Shown one piece after another: positions 11,326 through 19,655 of a DNA stretch of 64,000 nucleotides (positions are counted from its first letter, which is position 1; each line of letters starts with the position of its first letter). The translations under genes were made by a program, and so were the position numbers. This stretch comes from an uncultured Spirochaetota bacterium (GTDB lineage: Bacteria; Spirochaetota; Brachyspiria; Brachyspirales; Brachyspiraceae), in assembly GCA_944390575.1 (NCBI GenBank), contig CALXQJ010000002.1, positions 434,001 through 498,000 of the forward strand. The letters are read 5' to 3'. The notes under the pieces are model-generated. The model was given only the letters and a program-made list of their open reading frames with translations, was not told where the DNA came from and made no database searches.

Positions 11326-12925
11326 ATAGTTTTAATAATAAAGCTATTACTCCAGCACTCAATCCTATACAAGTTAATATTCTTAAAGTCATATAAAGTG
11401 GAATAGGGAACAATATATTTTTAGCCACCAAATATCCATTTACAATAACACCAGTGAAACCTCCACCAGGAAAGCCCCAAGCTCCACAGAAATATAAATT
11501 CTTTATAGTTTTTGATTTTAAATCTGCTCTATCACCTTTTAGAAAACCATTTTGTTTAAATCCATAAAGAGTTCCTTCAGGAGTTTTTACATATCTTTTC
11601 ATAGTTTTTGCTGTTGCTACTTCATAATATTCTATATTATCTCTTACATTAGGAAAATATTGCTCTAACCTATCTATCATTTTTTGAGCAAATATTTCCT
11701 TTTTTTCTTTGTATTCTTCAGGAGATAAATTTTCCCACTCATCTAAATATGCAGAACCACATAATACTCCAACAGAACGATTATCTCCTTCTTCTACAAG
11801 ACCACTATCCAATGCATCATAGTTAGTAAATGACATATCTCTATCATATATATTAACACTTTTTAAGCCTTTAGACTTTTCAGAGAATTTTTCATTATAT
11901 GTAGTTGTAAAAAAAGTACTATACTTACTATCAGGGTAAACTTCTGTAAATTTATTTTTAAATATTAAATAAATACTAAATAATGATAAAGAATTTTCTA
12001 GTTTATCATACTTTTCTTCTTTTAGGTTTGTTTTATCTGATAAAAACTCATTATATGTTACAGTAGGTGATGCATTAGAAATAATTTTATTTGCATATGC
12101 TACTACATCTTGTTTAGCTCTTTTATCATGGTAAACAACTCCAGTAGCTTTATTTCCCTCTGTAGTTATTTGTTTTACATTACATAATGTTTTTACTTCG
12201 CCACCATTTTCTAATATAATATCTCTTAATGCATTTGATAACTCTTGACTTCCACCTTTTACAAATACAGTTCCATTATAATAAGCAGCTTGTCCAACAG
12301 AATGATACCACCAAGAAAATTCATAAGGATTATCATGATAATAGCTAAGGTTTACATCTAATATTCTTTTTAGTTTATCATTTTTTATTAATGAATCTAG
12401 TATAGGTCCTACTTTATCTTGTCTTTTTTTAGCTTTTATTTTTGAAGGTATTACTTTTACAAGAGAAGCAAAAAATTGTAATAGATTCATATTATATGGA
12501 AGTCTAGATGAACTAGATAGGTATTCATCTATCATAGCAAAATATTTTTTTATTCCTTCCTTGTCTTCTGGGAATTTTTCTGATAATACATTTATAACAT
12601 TTTCATATCCATAAGGAATTGTTATATCAAGTCCATCAGCTTTTATACTCCATAAAGAGTCTGCATGTACAAATTTTACTCTATCATAAATACCTAAGTG
12701 CTTAAAAATAGGGTGCTTAATACTTTTATGCTCAGGCGGCCAATCCATTTTATGTAATCCAACTTCTATTTTTAATCCTTTTCTCTTAAAAATAGTAGCA
12801 CATCCACCAACTATATTATGCTGTTCTAAAACGAGAACTTTTTTTCCAGCTTTTGCTAAAGTAGCACCAGCTGTTAATCCTGCAAGACCAGCTCCTATAA
12901 TAATAATATCAAACTTGTTATTCAT
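11318..12925 (-). CDS. FAD-dependent phytoene desaturase/retinol saturase-like oxidoreductase, paralogue 1
   Basis: A 535-residue flavoprotein of the CrtI/RetSat superfamily. The Rossmann dinucleotide-binding motif GAGLAGLTAGATLAKAGKK begins near residue 11, followed by LEQHNIVGGCATIF; the C-terminal FAD segment reads LYFCGAWGFPGGGFTG. A hydrophobic C-terminal tail (IPLYMTLRILTCIGLSAGVI) suggests membrane attachment. Relatives saturate or desaturate isoprenoid and retinoid C=C bonds; the substrate here is unknown. Two paralogues lie upstream on the same strand (13112-14740 and 16317-17993), sharing nearly all conserved blocks. It is separated from them by 186 bases holding a long inverted repeat, so it may be expressed separately. 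An AAAGGA ribosome binding site precedes the ATG. Confidence 0.85.
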   Translation of the reverse strand: MNNKFDIIIIGAGLAGLTAGATLAKAGKKVLVLEQHNIVGGCATIFKRKGLKIEVGLHKMDWPPEHKSIKHPIFKHLGIYDRVKFVHADSLWSIKADGLDITIPYGYENVINVLSEKFPEDKEGIKKYFAMIDEYLSSSSRLPYNMNLLQFFASLVKVIPSKIKAKKRQDKVGPILDSLIKNDKLKRILDVNLSYYHDNPYEFSWWYHSVGQAAYYNGTVFVKGGSQELSNALRDIILENGGEVKTLCNVKQITTEGNKATGVVYHDKRAKQDVVAYANKIISNASPTVTYNEFLSDKTNLKEEKYDKLENSLSLFSIYLIFKNKFTEVYPDSKYSTFFTTTYNEKFSEKSKGLKSVNIYDRDMSFTNYDALDSGLVEEGDNRSVGVLCGSAYLDEWENLSPEEYKEKKEIFAQKMIDRLEQYFPNVRDNIEYYEVATAKTMKRYVKTPEGTLYGFKQNGFLKGDRADLKSKTIKNLYFCGAWGFPGGGFTGVIVNGYLVAKNILFPIPLYMTLRILTCIGLSAGVIALLLKLFI

Positions 12926-12976
12926 GATTGAAATCCTTTTATAATTTATTATTTTGTAAATAGTTATATAATGATT

Positions 12977-13033
12977 TGTACTATCTAATGTTATTTATAC
13001 TACCTTATAAGTATAAATAACATAGATTGTACA
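12977..13033. repeat. Long intergenic inverted repeat (hairpin) between two oxidoreductase genes
   Basis: ATGTTATTTATACT (12988-13001) is followed, after the eight-base spacer ACCTTATA, by its exact complement AGTATAAATAACAT (13010-13023). Pairing continues outward through ATCT/AGAT (one bulged A at 12987) and TGTAC/GTACA (one mismatch), giving about 23 base pairs in all. No T-run follows directly on either strand, so it does not look like an ordinary terminator. It may be a message-stabilising hairpin, an attenuator or a protein-binding site controlling the gene at 11318-12925. The rest of the 186-base gap holds nothing I recognise. Confidence 0.7.
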
Positions 13034-13111
13034 GTTTTTATTAAAGTATTTTTAGTTTTTTAAGATTAGTTTATATAATAATATATAATTATTATTGTAT
13101 TGTATAACTCA

Positions 13112-14740
13112 CTATTTAATAAATAGTTTTGTTATTAAAGGTAGCCAACTATGGGCAGTACCAAATATTGTTCCTACGATAGAACATAATATAATTCTAT
13201 AAATAGTATACGCTTTAATATTAAATAGAATATGTTTAGCTACAAAATATCCATTAATTATAGCTCCACTGAAACCACCACCAGGAAAGCCCCATACTCC
13301 TACAAAATACAAGTTTTTTACAGTAGAAGATTCAAATCCAGCACGACCCTTATTAGCATAATCATTTTGTTTGAATCCATAAGCAGTTCCACCAGGTGCT
13401 CTTGTATATCTTTTTATTGTTTTTGGAGTTGATACTTCATAATATTCTATATTATCTTTAAATCCTGGATAGTGTTTTTCAAATCTATCAAAAACATCTT
13501 GTGCTAACTTTTCTTTCTTTTGTTTATATTCTTCTTTAGTTAAATTTTCCCATTCATCTAAGTATGATACTCCAAGTAATGCAGCAAATGATCTATCATC
13601 ACCTTCTTTTACTAATCCACTATCTATAGCAGAATAATCAACAAGTAATGCACCTCTATCTACTATATCTACAACTTTATAAGTTTTAGATTTATCTGAA
13701 TATGGTGCATCTATAGCTGAATCTGGACCTACAAATGTTGAGTATGCATTACCTTTATATATAGATGAAAAGTTCTTTTTAAATATTAAATATATACTAT
13801 ATAATGATGAAGAGTTTTCTAATGAAGTTATTTTTTTATCTTCAAACTCAGATGGTAGCATATTCTTATATACATTGTAAGGAGCAGAGTTAGAAATTAT
13901 TTTCTTTCCCTCTACAGTTATTTCATTTTTTGTTTTTCTATCTATGTATGTAACACCTTTTGCTTTATTACCATCTAAATTAATTTTTACAACATCAGTT
14001 AAAGTCTTTACTTCTCCACCATTTTTTATTATTATATCAGCTAAAGAGTTGGATAATTCTTGACTACCACCCTTGATAAAATATGCATTATTATAATATC
14101 CAGATTGACCAAATGCATGAAAAAACCAACAAAACTCATAAGGATTATCATGATAATATCCTAAGTTTACATCTAATAATCTTTTTAATCTATTATTCTT
14201 AAAAGTTTTGTCTAAGACATCTCCAACTTTATGCTGTTTTATTATATGATAAATATTAAGAGGTAGAGTAGTTATAGGGTAGAAAAAGAAATCCCAAAAT
14301 TTTAAATCATATGGAAGTCTTCTACTCATATATGCTATTCTGTTCATAGAGGCGAAATACTTCTTTAAGTTCTTTCTCTCCTCAGGAAAGTATTTAGATA
14401 GTTCATTTATAACATTTTTATGACCATGAGGTATAGTTATATCAAAACTATCTGTTTTTACTCTCCAAGTTTCCTTAGACTTTACAAACTGAATTTTATC
14501 ATAAATGCCAAGTTTCTTAAATATAGGATATTTAGTATCTTTAGATTTAGGTTGCCCTTCCATTTCATGAAGACCTACCTCAAACTTAACACCTTTTCTT
14601 TCAAAAGTAGTAGCACATCCACCTACTATATTATGCTGTTCTAAAACCAAAACTTTCTTTCCAGCTTTAGCTAAAGTAGCTCCTGCAGTTAATCCTCCTA
14701 AACCTGCACCTATTATTATTATATCATATTTATTTTCCAT
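13112..14740 (-). CDS. FAD-dependent phytoene desaturase/retinol saturase-like oxidoreductase, paralogue 2
   Basis: A 542-residue paralogue of the proteins at 11318-12925 and 16317-17993. The N-terminal dinucleotide fold GAGLGGLTAGATLAKAGKK and LEQHNIVGGCATTF, the central NPYEFCWFFHAFGQSGYYN block, GGSQELSNSLADII, and the C-terminal NLYFVGVWGFPGGGFSGA are all intact, and a hydrophobic tail ends the protein. The frame stays open 13 codons further upstream, but the ATG at 14740 follows AAAGGAAATAAT, a good ribosome binding site, and gives the same N-terminus as the paralogues. It begins 23 bases after the end of the beta-barrel gene, so the two are probably co-transcribed. Redox chemistry on a lipid-like C=C bond is the family expectation; substrate unknown. 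Confidence 0.85.
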   Translation of the reverse strand: MENKYDIIIIGAGLGGLTAGATLAKAGKKVLVLEQHNIVGGCATTFERKGVKFEVGLHEMEGQPKSKDTKYPIFKKLGIYDKIQFVKSKETWRVKTDSFDITIPHGHKNVINELSKYFPEERKNLKKYFASMNRIAYMSRRLPYDLKFWDFFFYPITTLPLNIYHIIKQHKVGDVLDKTFKNNRLKRLLDVNLGYYHDNPYEFCWFFHAFGQSGYYNNAYFIKGGSQELSNSLADIIIKNGGEVKTLTDVVKINLDGNKAKGVTYIDRKTKNEITVEGKKIISNSAPYNVYKNMLPSEFEDKKITSLENSSSLYSIYLIFKKNFSSIYKGNAYSTFVGPDSAIDAPYSDKSKTYKVVDIVDRGALLVDYSAIDSGLVKEGDDRSFAALLGVSYLDEWENLTKEEYKQKKEKLAQDVFDRFEKHYPGFKDNIEYYEVSTPKTIKRYTRAPGGTAYGFKQNDYANKGRAGFESSTVKNLYFVGVWGFPGGGFSGAIINGYFVAKHILFNIKAYTIYRIILCSIVGTIFGTAHSWLPLITKLFIK

Positions 14741-14763
14741 ATTATTTCCTTTATATATATTTA

Positions 14764-15675
14764 TTAATAAAACTTCCACTCTAAACCAGTATCTATCTGT
14801 ATAGCAAATTTATACTGTATATGTCTTTCTATTAACCATGTACCAACTTTTAAGTTTATAAAAGGAGCTAAAGAAGTAAGTGAGTCTAAATTTTTCTTAT
14901 AAGAGAATACACCGAATAAACCAACTCTATACAAATCTTTTTGAGAAAGCATATGTTCTATTGTAGAGTTAATACCAAAAGACATACCAAGACTTGGTAA
15001 AGCATATCCTAATTTTAAATCATGATTAAACCATATATCTTGCCCTTTTACTACAATAGCTTCTCTTGTAAGATAGTAATAATCATTTTTATCTACTCCA
15101 ATTATATTTATATATGTTATAAATGGTTGATATATTAATGCTATTAAACCTGGTCCTGCTCGAGCACCTATAGTTAATGTTGGAGCAACTTGTAATTGTA
15201 CAGAATCATTTCCTACGTACATTGGTTTTTTATTTTGTGGATTTAATCCTGTAAAAGGAGGTAGAGCAAAGTCAAATCTTCTAGTATCATCTGTTAATAC
15301 GGGTTTTGCTGATTCTGCAAATGCTGTTTCGTATGTAGCTTTAAATAAGAAACTTAATGCTATTAGAGGTTGAAATATCAAATATCCAGAAGTTCTTGAG
15401 AAAGTACTAAACTCTTGTTCTAATCCAAATGTTATATGAGATTGAGCAAAGAAAAAATTATTCTTTTCTCTAAATAAAGCTTTTTTATAAAATAATTGTC
15501 CTTGATATAAGGCCCCAAAATGATTCCATCTTGCTAATATGTGATTAGAAAAATAGAATCCTTCATCTTCTGTAGAAGTATAGTCTTTTTGTGGTTTTTG
15601 ATTGTTAGTTTCTTGAGCAAAAATATTAATGCTAGTAAATACCATTATCATAATTATAGAGAATATCTTTTTCAT
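14764..15675 (-). CDS. Predicted outer-membrane beta-barrel protein
   Basis: A 303-residue exported protein: signal peptide MKKIFSIIMIMVFTSINIFA followed by QETNNQ. The mature part is rich in alternating aromatic and polar residues (FFFAQSHITFGLEQEF, DLKLGYALPSLGMSFGINS) and ends in EWKFY, the C-terminal aromatic residue typical of proteins inserted by the BAM machinery. No named family is recognisable. The open frame extends 26 codons upstream, but the ATG at 15675 follows AAGGA and is the one that yields a signal peptide. It lies between the DUF2147 gene and oxidoreductase paralogue 2, on the same strand, so a role in moving a hydrophobic substrate or product of those enzymes through the outer membrane is a reasonable but untested guess. 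Confidence 0.7.
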   Translation of the reverse strand: MKKIFSIIMIMVFTSINIFAQETNNQKPQKDYTSTEDEGFYFSNHILARWNHFGALYQGQLFYKKALFREKNNFFFAQSHITFGLEQEFSTFSRTSGYLIFQPLIALSFLFKATYETAFAESAKPVLTDDTRRFDFALPPFTGLNPQNKKPMYVGNDSVQLQVAPTLTIGARAGPGLIALIYQPFITYINIIGVDKNDYYYLTREAIVVKGQDIWFNHDLKLGYALPSLGMSFGINSTIEHMLSQKDLYRVGLFGVFSYKKNLDSLTSLAPFINLKVGTWLIERHIQYKFAIQIDTGLEWKFY

Positions 15676-15702
15676 AACATAATCCTTAAAAGTATAATAG
15701 AG

Positions 15703-15746
15703 GTATAATAAAATAGTGCATAGAATCATTATAACTCTATACACTA
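15703..15746 (-). terminator. Probable terminator or attenuator after the DUF2147 gene
   Basis: On the reverse strand TAGTGTATAGA (15746-15736) pairs with TCTATGCACTA (15724-15714) over eleven positions including one G-U pair, with an eleven-base loop, and TTTTATTATA follows. The stem is AT-rich, so termination is likely partial; it would lower expression of the beta-barrel gene relative to DUF2147. Confidence 0.5.
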
Positions 15747-15767
15747 CATTCACAACTTAATAGAAAA

Positions 15768-16253
15768 TTAATTTAATTTTCTTAATTCATTTTTTGGAAG
15801 TGGAGTATATTTAGATGCTTCTGAAGCAGGAATCTTTGTATACTCTAATGTTTTTCCTATTCCAACAACACTAGCTCTTATCATCAACTTATTTCCTTTT
15901 AATGTAGCTTTAGCATCAAATGTTTTTCCATTATCAGGATTATATATTTTACCACCAGTCCACTCATTCTTACTGAACTTTAATCCCCATAAGTATACAA
16001 GACCTTTTAAAGGTTTATTTCTTTCACTTGCTTTAGGGTTATTAACATCATTAACAGTAGCAGGACCTTCTTTATAGTTGAAAGCATAAGCATTGTATGC
16101 AGAACCATCTTTGTATATTTCTACAATAGGTGTTCTACCTTGCTCATCTTTTTCACCATACCATAAACCTGTAATGTCATCAGCAGATTGAGCAAAAACA
16201 GTAACCTGCATTAAAGCAATAAGCATAGATAATAAAATTATTTTGTTTCTCAT
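15768..16253 (-). CDS. Secreted DUF2147 family protein
   Basis: A 161-residue protein with a signal peptide (MRNKIILLSMLIALMQVTVF, cleaved after AQ-like sequence) and a DUF2147 domain: DDITGLWYGEKDEQGRTPIVEI near residue 25, the central LKGLVYLWGLKFSKNEWTGG, KIYNPDNGKTFDA and LKGNKLMIRASV. The family is small, periplasmic and of unknown biochemical function; the fold is thought to be a lipocalin-like or related beta-barrel. AAGGAGAAAA provides an excellent ribosome binding site. It lies 63 bases after oxidoreductase paralogue 3 on the same strand, which makes a shared transcript likely. A hydrophobic-ligand carrier role would fit the neighbours but is inference. Confidence 0.8.
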   Translation of the reverse strand: MRNKIILLSMLIALMQVTVFAQSADDITGLWYGEKDEQGRTPIVEIYKDGSAYNAYAFNYKEGPATVNDVNNPKASERNKPLKGLVYLWGLKFSKNEWTGGKIYNPDNGKTFDAKATLKGNKLMIRASVVGIGKTLEYTKIPASEASKYTPLPKNELRKLN

Positions 16254-16316
16254 TTTTTTCTCCTTATTTTATATTTTTTTTATATTTTATTATTTATTTG
16301 TAATTTAATTTATTTT

Positions 16317-17993
16317 TTAGTGTCCACCGCTACCAATACCAATTAGTTCTAATACACTTGGAAGCCAGAGATGTGCAGTACCTATTGAAGTACCAACTAT
16401 AGTACATAATAATGTTTTTAGTGGTACATACCAATTAATAGGGAATAATATATTCTTTCCTGCTAAATAACCACCTAATAATGCACCAGTAAATCCACCA
16501 CCAGGGAAAGTCCAAGCTCCAGTAAAGTGTAGATTTTTTACTGTGTTAGACATTCTTGGAGCACGAGTACCCATTAGGTATCCATTTTGCTTATAGCCAT
16601 AAGCAACACCAGAAGGTGTTTTAATATATCTCTTAATAGTTTTAGGAGTAGCTACTTCATAATAATCTATATGTTCTCTAATACCAGGATAGTATTTTTC
16701 TGCTCTATCAATTAAATCTTCTGCTAATTTTGTCTTTTTAGCTTTATATTCTTCTGTAGTTAAATTTTCCCAATCAGACATAAAAGAAGCACCTGTAAAT
16801 ACACCGAATGAACGAGGATCATCTTCTTCTGTTAGACCACTATCTATAGTAGAATAGTCAACTAATACAAATCCTCTTTCTTCTATAGGAATATTTTTAT
16901 ATCCTTTAGACATTTCTGAGAATGGAGCATTGAATTCTTTTTCTGTAAACATAAATGTAGAATAAGCATTACCTGGATATAGCTTAGATAATTTTTCTTT
17001 AAATATTATATAAACTGTATATAGTGAAACAGAATCTTCTACTTCTTTATTTAATTTTACAGTTCTCTTATCTTCAAAACCTTTAGGTAATAATTCATTA
17101 TATACATTATAAGGTGAAGCATTAGATACTATATACTTACCATCTACAGATATTTCTTCTTTAGTTTTTCTATCTACATAAGTAACCCCTGTAGCTTTGT
17201 TTCCTTTAAGATTAATCTTTTTAACATCAGCTAAAGTTTTTACTTCTCCACCATTTTCTTTAATAATATCAGCTAAAGCGTTAGATAACTCTTGGCTACC
17301 ACCTCTAACAAATTTTGCAGAGTTATAATAAGCTCCTTGAGCACAAGCATGATAATACCAACCAAATTCATAAGGGTTGTCATGGTAGTAAACAATATTT
17401 GCATTTAAAACTCTCTTTAACTTATCATTTTTGAAAAGAGAATTCATTACATCAGATGTTTTCTTTTGAGTAAACATCTGATAAAGATGCATAGGGAAAG
17501 TAGTTATAGGATAAAACATAAAGTCTAAGAATTTTAATTCATAAGGAACTCTTCTTATCATATATCCCATTCTCTTAAGACCAGCAAAATATTTTCTTAT
17601 ACCAGCTTTTTCACTAGGGAATTGTTTTTCTAAAGCTTTCATAGCTTCTTTATGACCTTCTGGTATTTCTAAATCCATACCTTTTGATTTTATTCTAACA
17701 AATTGAGGTGTTGATATTAATTTAATTTTTTTATATAAACCAAGCTTTTTAAAAATGACATGTTTCATTTCTACAGAATTATCAGCCCAATCCATTTCAT
17801 GTAAACCAACTTCAAATTTTACAAATTTATCAGGACTAGAACCTCTTCTTTTATATACAGTAGCACATCCTCCTACTATATTATGTTGCTCTAATACTAA
17901 AACTTTTTTACCTGCTTTAGCAAGAGTAGCACCAGTAGTAAGACCACCTATACCAGCTCCTATAATAATAGCATCGTATTTTATATTGTTCAT
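16317..17993 (-). CDS. FAD-dependent phytoene desaturase/retinol saturase-like oxidoreductase, paralogue 3
   Basis: A 558-residue flavoprotein, first gene of the reverse-strand cluster. Motifs: GAGIGGLTTGATLAKAGKK near residue 12, LEQHNIVGGCATVY, NPYEFGWYYHACAQGAYYN, GGSQELSNALADII, and NLHFTGAWTFPGGGFTGALL near the C-terminus, then a hydrophobic tail ending in a glycine- and histidine-containing GIGSGGH. An insert after GGCATVYKRRG (SSPDKF) distinguishes it from the other two copies. An in-frame ATG lies five codons upstream at 18008, but its own first codons contain AAGGAG, which is the ribosome binding site for the ATG at 17993; the latter also matches the paralogues. The promoter at 18026-18053 probably drives the whole cluster down to 13112. 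Confidence 0.85.
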   Translation of the reverse strand: MNNIKYDAIIIGAGIGGLTTGATLAKAGKKVLVLEQHNIVGGCATVYKRRGSSPDKFVKFEVGLHEMDWADNSVEMKHVIFKKLGLYKKIKLISTPQFVRIKSKGMDLEIPEGHKEAMKALEKQFPSEKAGIRKYFAGLKRMGYMIRRVPYELKFLDFMFYPITTFPMHLYQMFTQKKTSDVMNSLFKNDKLKRVLNANIVYYHDNPYEFGWYYHACAQGAYYNSAKFVRGGSQELSNALADIIKENGGEVKTLADVKKINLKGNKATGVTYVDRKTKEEISVDGKYIVSNASPYNVYNELLPKGFEDKRTVKLNKEVEDSVSLYTVYIIFKEKLSKLYPGNAYSTFMFTEKEFNAPFSEMSKGYKNIPIEERGFVLVDYSTIDSGLTEEDDPRSFGVFTGASFMSDWENLTTEEYKAKKTKLAEDLIDRAEKYYPGIREHIDYYEVATPKTIKRYIKTPSGVAYGYKQNGYLMGTRAPRMSNTVKNLHFTGAWTFPGGGFTGALLGGYLAGKNILFPINWYVPLKTLLCTIVGTSIGTAHLWLPSVLELIGIGSGGH

Positions 17994-18025
17994 TTGAATC
18001 TCCTTCATTACAATTCTTGTTTATA

Positions 18026-18053
18026 TTTATATACTAAAAATAAAAAATATCAA
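18026..18053 (-). promoter_or_regulatory. Promoter of the oxidoreductase/DUF2147/beta-barrel cluster
   Basis: On the reverse strand TTGATA (18053-18048) and TATAAA (18031-18026) are 16 bases apart, 33 bases upstream of the ATG at 17993. A perfect TTGACA lies ten bases further upstream but has no -10 box at a workable distance. Confidence 0.55.
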
Positions 18054-18412
18054 GTATTGTCAAAATCATATTTTTTATTAAAAAGTAAATAATATTTATT
18101 TTGATAGTAAAAAATATTTGTTCGTAATCATTTTTTTTATATAATAAATATATTATATTTTTTTACTTTTTATATTAAAAAAATATAATAATGGTAGATA
18201 ATTGTGAAGTTTTTATAAATTATATTTCTAATAACGAACTTTTTATTTTTATACTATTTTATTTTAAGATTTTAATTATAAATTTTATTTTATTATTATT
18301 TAGAGTTCAATATTTTATAATTTTATTTATTACTACTTATATATTTACTTTTATATTATAGGTGTAAATATACTTTACTTTTAACTTATATTTGATTGTA
18401 GTAATATTTACT

Positions 18413-18463
18413 TAAAAAAATTTAAAAAAAATTTAAAAAAATTTAAAAAAAATTAAAAAAATT
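18413..18463. promoter_or_regulatory. Five helically phased A-tracts (predicted bent DNA) in a 0.5 kb gene-free region
   Basis: The stretch between divergent genes, 18009-18516, holds no gene I can support. Near its right end A-runs of 7, 8, 7, 8 and 7 bases begin at 18414, 18424, 18435, 18445 and 18455, spaced 10, 11, 10 and 10 bases and separated by TT or TTT. Runs of this length in phase with the helix bend DNA. The tract ends about 55 bases before the ATG at 18517, so it probably acts as an UP-like or nucleoid-protein-binding element for that gene. A weak TTACTT-17-TATTAT promoter lies between tract and gene. Confidence 0.6.
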
Positions 18464-18516
18464 AATATTTTACTTTTAAAATAAAAATCGATTATTATAT
18501 ATGATAGGATTTTGTT

Positions 18517-19038
18517 ATGATTAGAAGTATTATTATTTTTCTTTTTTCACTTCAAATATTGTATTCTCAAAATATAAGTTTGGATAGTGATTATTCTAAA
18601 AATTGGTTAAACCATATTAATAGAAAAACTATAGATATGAAAGGTGCTTTATATGAGGCTATACCTGGTGGTAATTGGGCTTTGATACAAGGTAGTTCTC
18701 CATTTTTTTTAATAAGGCAATATAAGTTTTTAGGTGCAAGATCGGACTTTCAAGCTTATTACTCACATCAAAGACCTATTAGTGAATTTTATGATAATGC
18801 TCCAAGTGCTGGAATAGTACTTGTAGAAGGTTATTCTATTAAAGGAAGTACTATTACTCGTTATTCTAAGTATGTAGCTAGGTATAATGATAGAGTTGAT
18901 GATTGGAATAGTAAAAATACTGTAGAAAAAGATGGACGTTTAATAGCTAAGTCTAATGCTAGTTGGGGAACTTATCCTGTACCACAACCTGAGGATATTA
19001 ACTGGGCTGAGGGTGATTATGCGGGAGAATTATATTAA
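18517..19038 (+). CDS. Exported protein of unknown function, tandem paralogue A
   Basis: A 173-residue protein with a signal peptide (MIRSIIIFLFSLQILYSQ). The mature part is aromatic-rich and has no domain I recognise. Its last 40 residues, with RLIAKSNASWGTYPVPQPEDINW, closely parallel the end of the next gene (WIAKKDINWKTFPAPTSKDINW), and both have a preceding R-x-N/D-D-W segment (DRVDDW and KRLNDW), so the two look like diverged tandem duplicates. The ATG follows GATAGGA at a suitable distance. The next gene starts nine bases after its stop. Periplasmic or outer-membrane-associated location is inferred. Bent DNA lies upstream. Confidence 0.75.
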   Translation: MIRSIIIFLFSLQILYSQNISLDSDYSKNWLNHINRKTIDMKGALYEAIPGGNWALIQGSSPFFLIRQYKFLGARSDFQAYYSHQRPISEFYDNAPSAGIVLVEGYSIKGSTITRYSKYVARYNDRVDDWNSKNTVEKDGRLIAKSNASWGTYPVPQPEDINWAEGDYAGELY

Positions 19039-19047
19039 AGATTTATA

Positions 19048-19581
19048 ATGTATATTTTATTTTTTATTATTATAATTATTATTTTAGTATTATTTTTTAT
19101 AACAAATAATACTAGTAATGATAGTAGAGTTGTTTTTGATAATAATGATTGGATGAAGCTTATAAAAAATAAAAAAATTAATACTTATGATGGTAGAAAA
19201 TATAGCTTTATAGATAAATGTGATATATTAATAGATAATGAAAAGAAAATATCTTTCATATCATATTCTGGAAATAATAAGGCTATATATAGTAATACAG
19301 ATTATATTAATAAGTTTATGCTTGTATTTTCAAATTATCCTAATATAAAAACTACTTTTATGGAAGGATATATTATAGAAGATTCTAAATTATATTATAC
19401 ATACGCATTTAGGGATAAGTATTATAAGAGATTAAATGATTGGTTAATTACAAATGGTAGTTTTCAGGCTGATGAAGTTTGGATAGCGAAAAAAGATATT
19501 AATTGGAAAACTTTTCCTGCACCTACTTCTAAGGATATTAATTGGGAGAAAAAAGCTTTTATAGGTGATATTGTTAATTAA
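19048..19581 (+). CDS. Exported or membrane-anchored protein of unknown function, tandem paralogue B
   Basis: A 177-residue protein starting with a hydrophobic segment of about 20 residues (MYILFFIIIIIILVLFFI) that lacks a clear cleavage site, so it is probably an N-terminal anchor. The soluble part shares its C-terminal pattern with the gene just upstream: KRLNDWLITNGSF, a WIAK motif, then FPAPTSKDINW and a short acidic end. The N-terminal half has diverged beyond easy recognition. It lies nine bases after paralogue A and is followed by a fresh promoter for the bat genes. No function can be proposed from sequence. Confidence 0.75.
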   Translation: MYILFFIIIIIILVLFFITNNTSNDSRVVFDNNDWMKLIKNKKINTYDGRKYSFIDKCDILIDNEKKISFISYSGNNKAIYSNTDYINKFMLVFSNYPNIKTTFMEGYIIEDSKLYYTYAFRDKYYKRLNDWLITNGSFQADEVWIAKKDINWKTFPAPTSKDINWEKKAFIGDIVN

Positions 19582-19596
19582 TATATATACTAATTA

Positions 19597-19624
19597 TTGA
19601 TTTATGATTTTTATTTAGTATAAT
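19597..19624 (+). promoter_or_regulatory. Promoter of the bat operon
   Basis: TTGATT (19597-19602) and a perfect TATAAT (19619-19624) are 16 bases apart, 31 bases before the ATG of the VWA-domain gene. The run of four bat genes has no other obvious promoter. Confidence 0.7.
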
Positions 19625-19655
19625 ATAGTAGCTTATATAATTTTGGGTATTTATA

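Noticed and set aside
18009-18516. Possible small gene or RNA in the 508-base gap
   Set aside because: Stops occur in all frames at short intervals, and apart from the promoter and A-tracts no stable structure is evident. A split GTTCGTAAT / ATAACGAAC pair about 110 bases apart is too weak to call.
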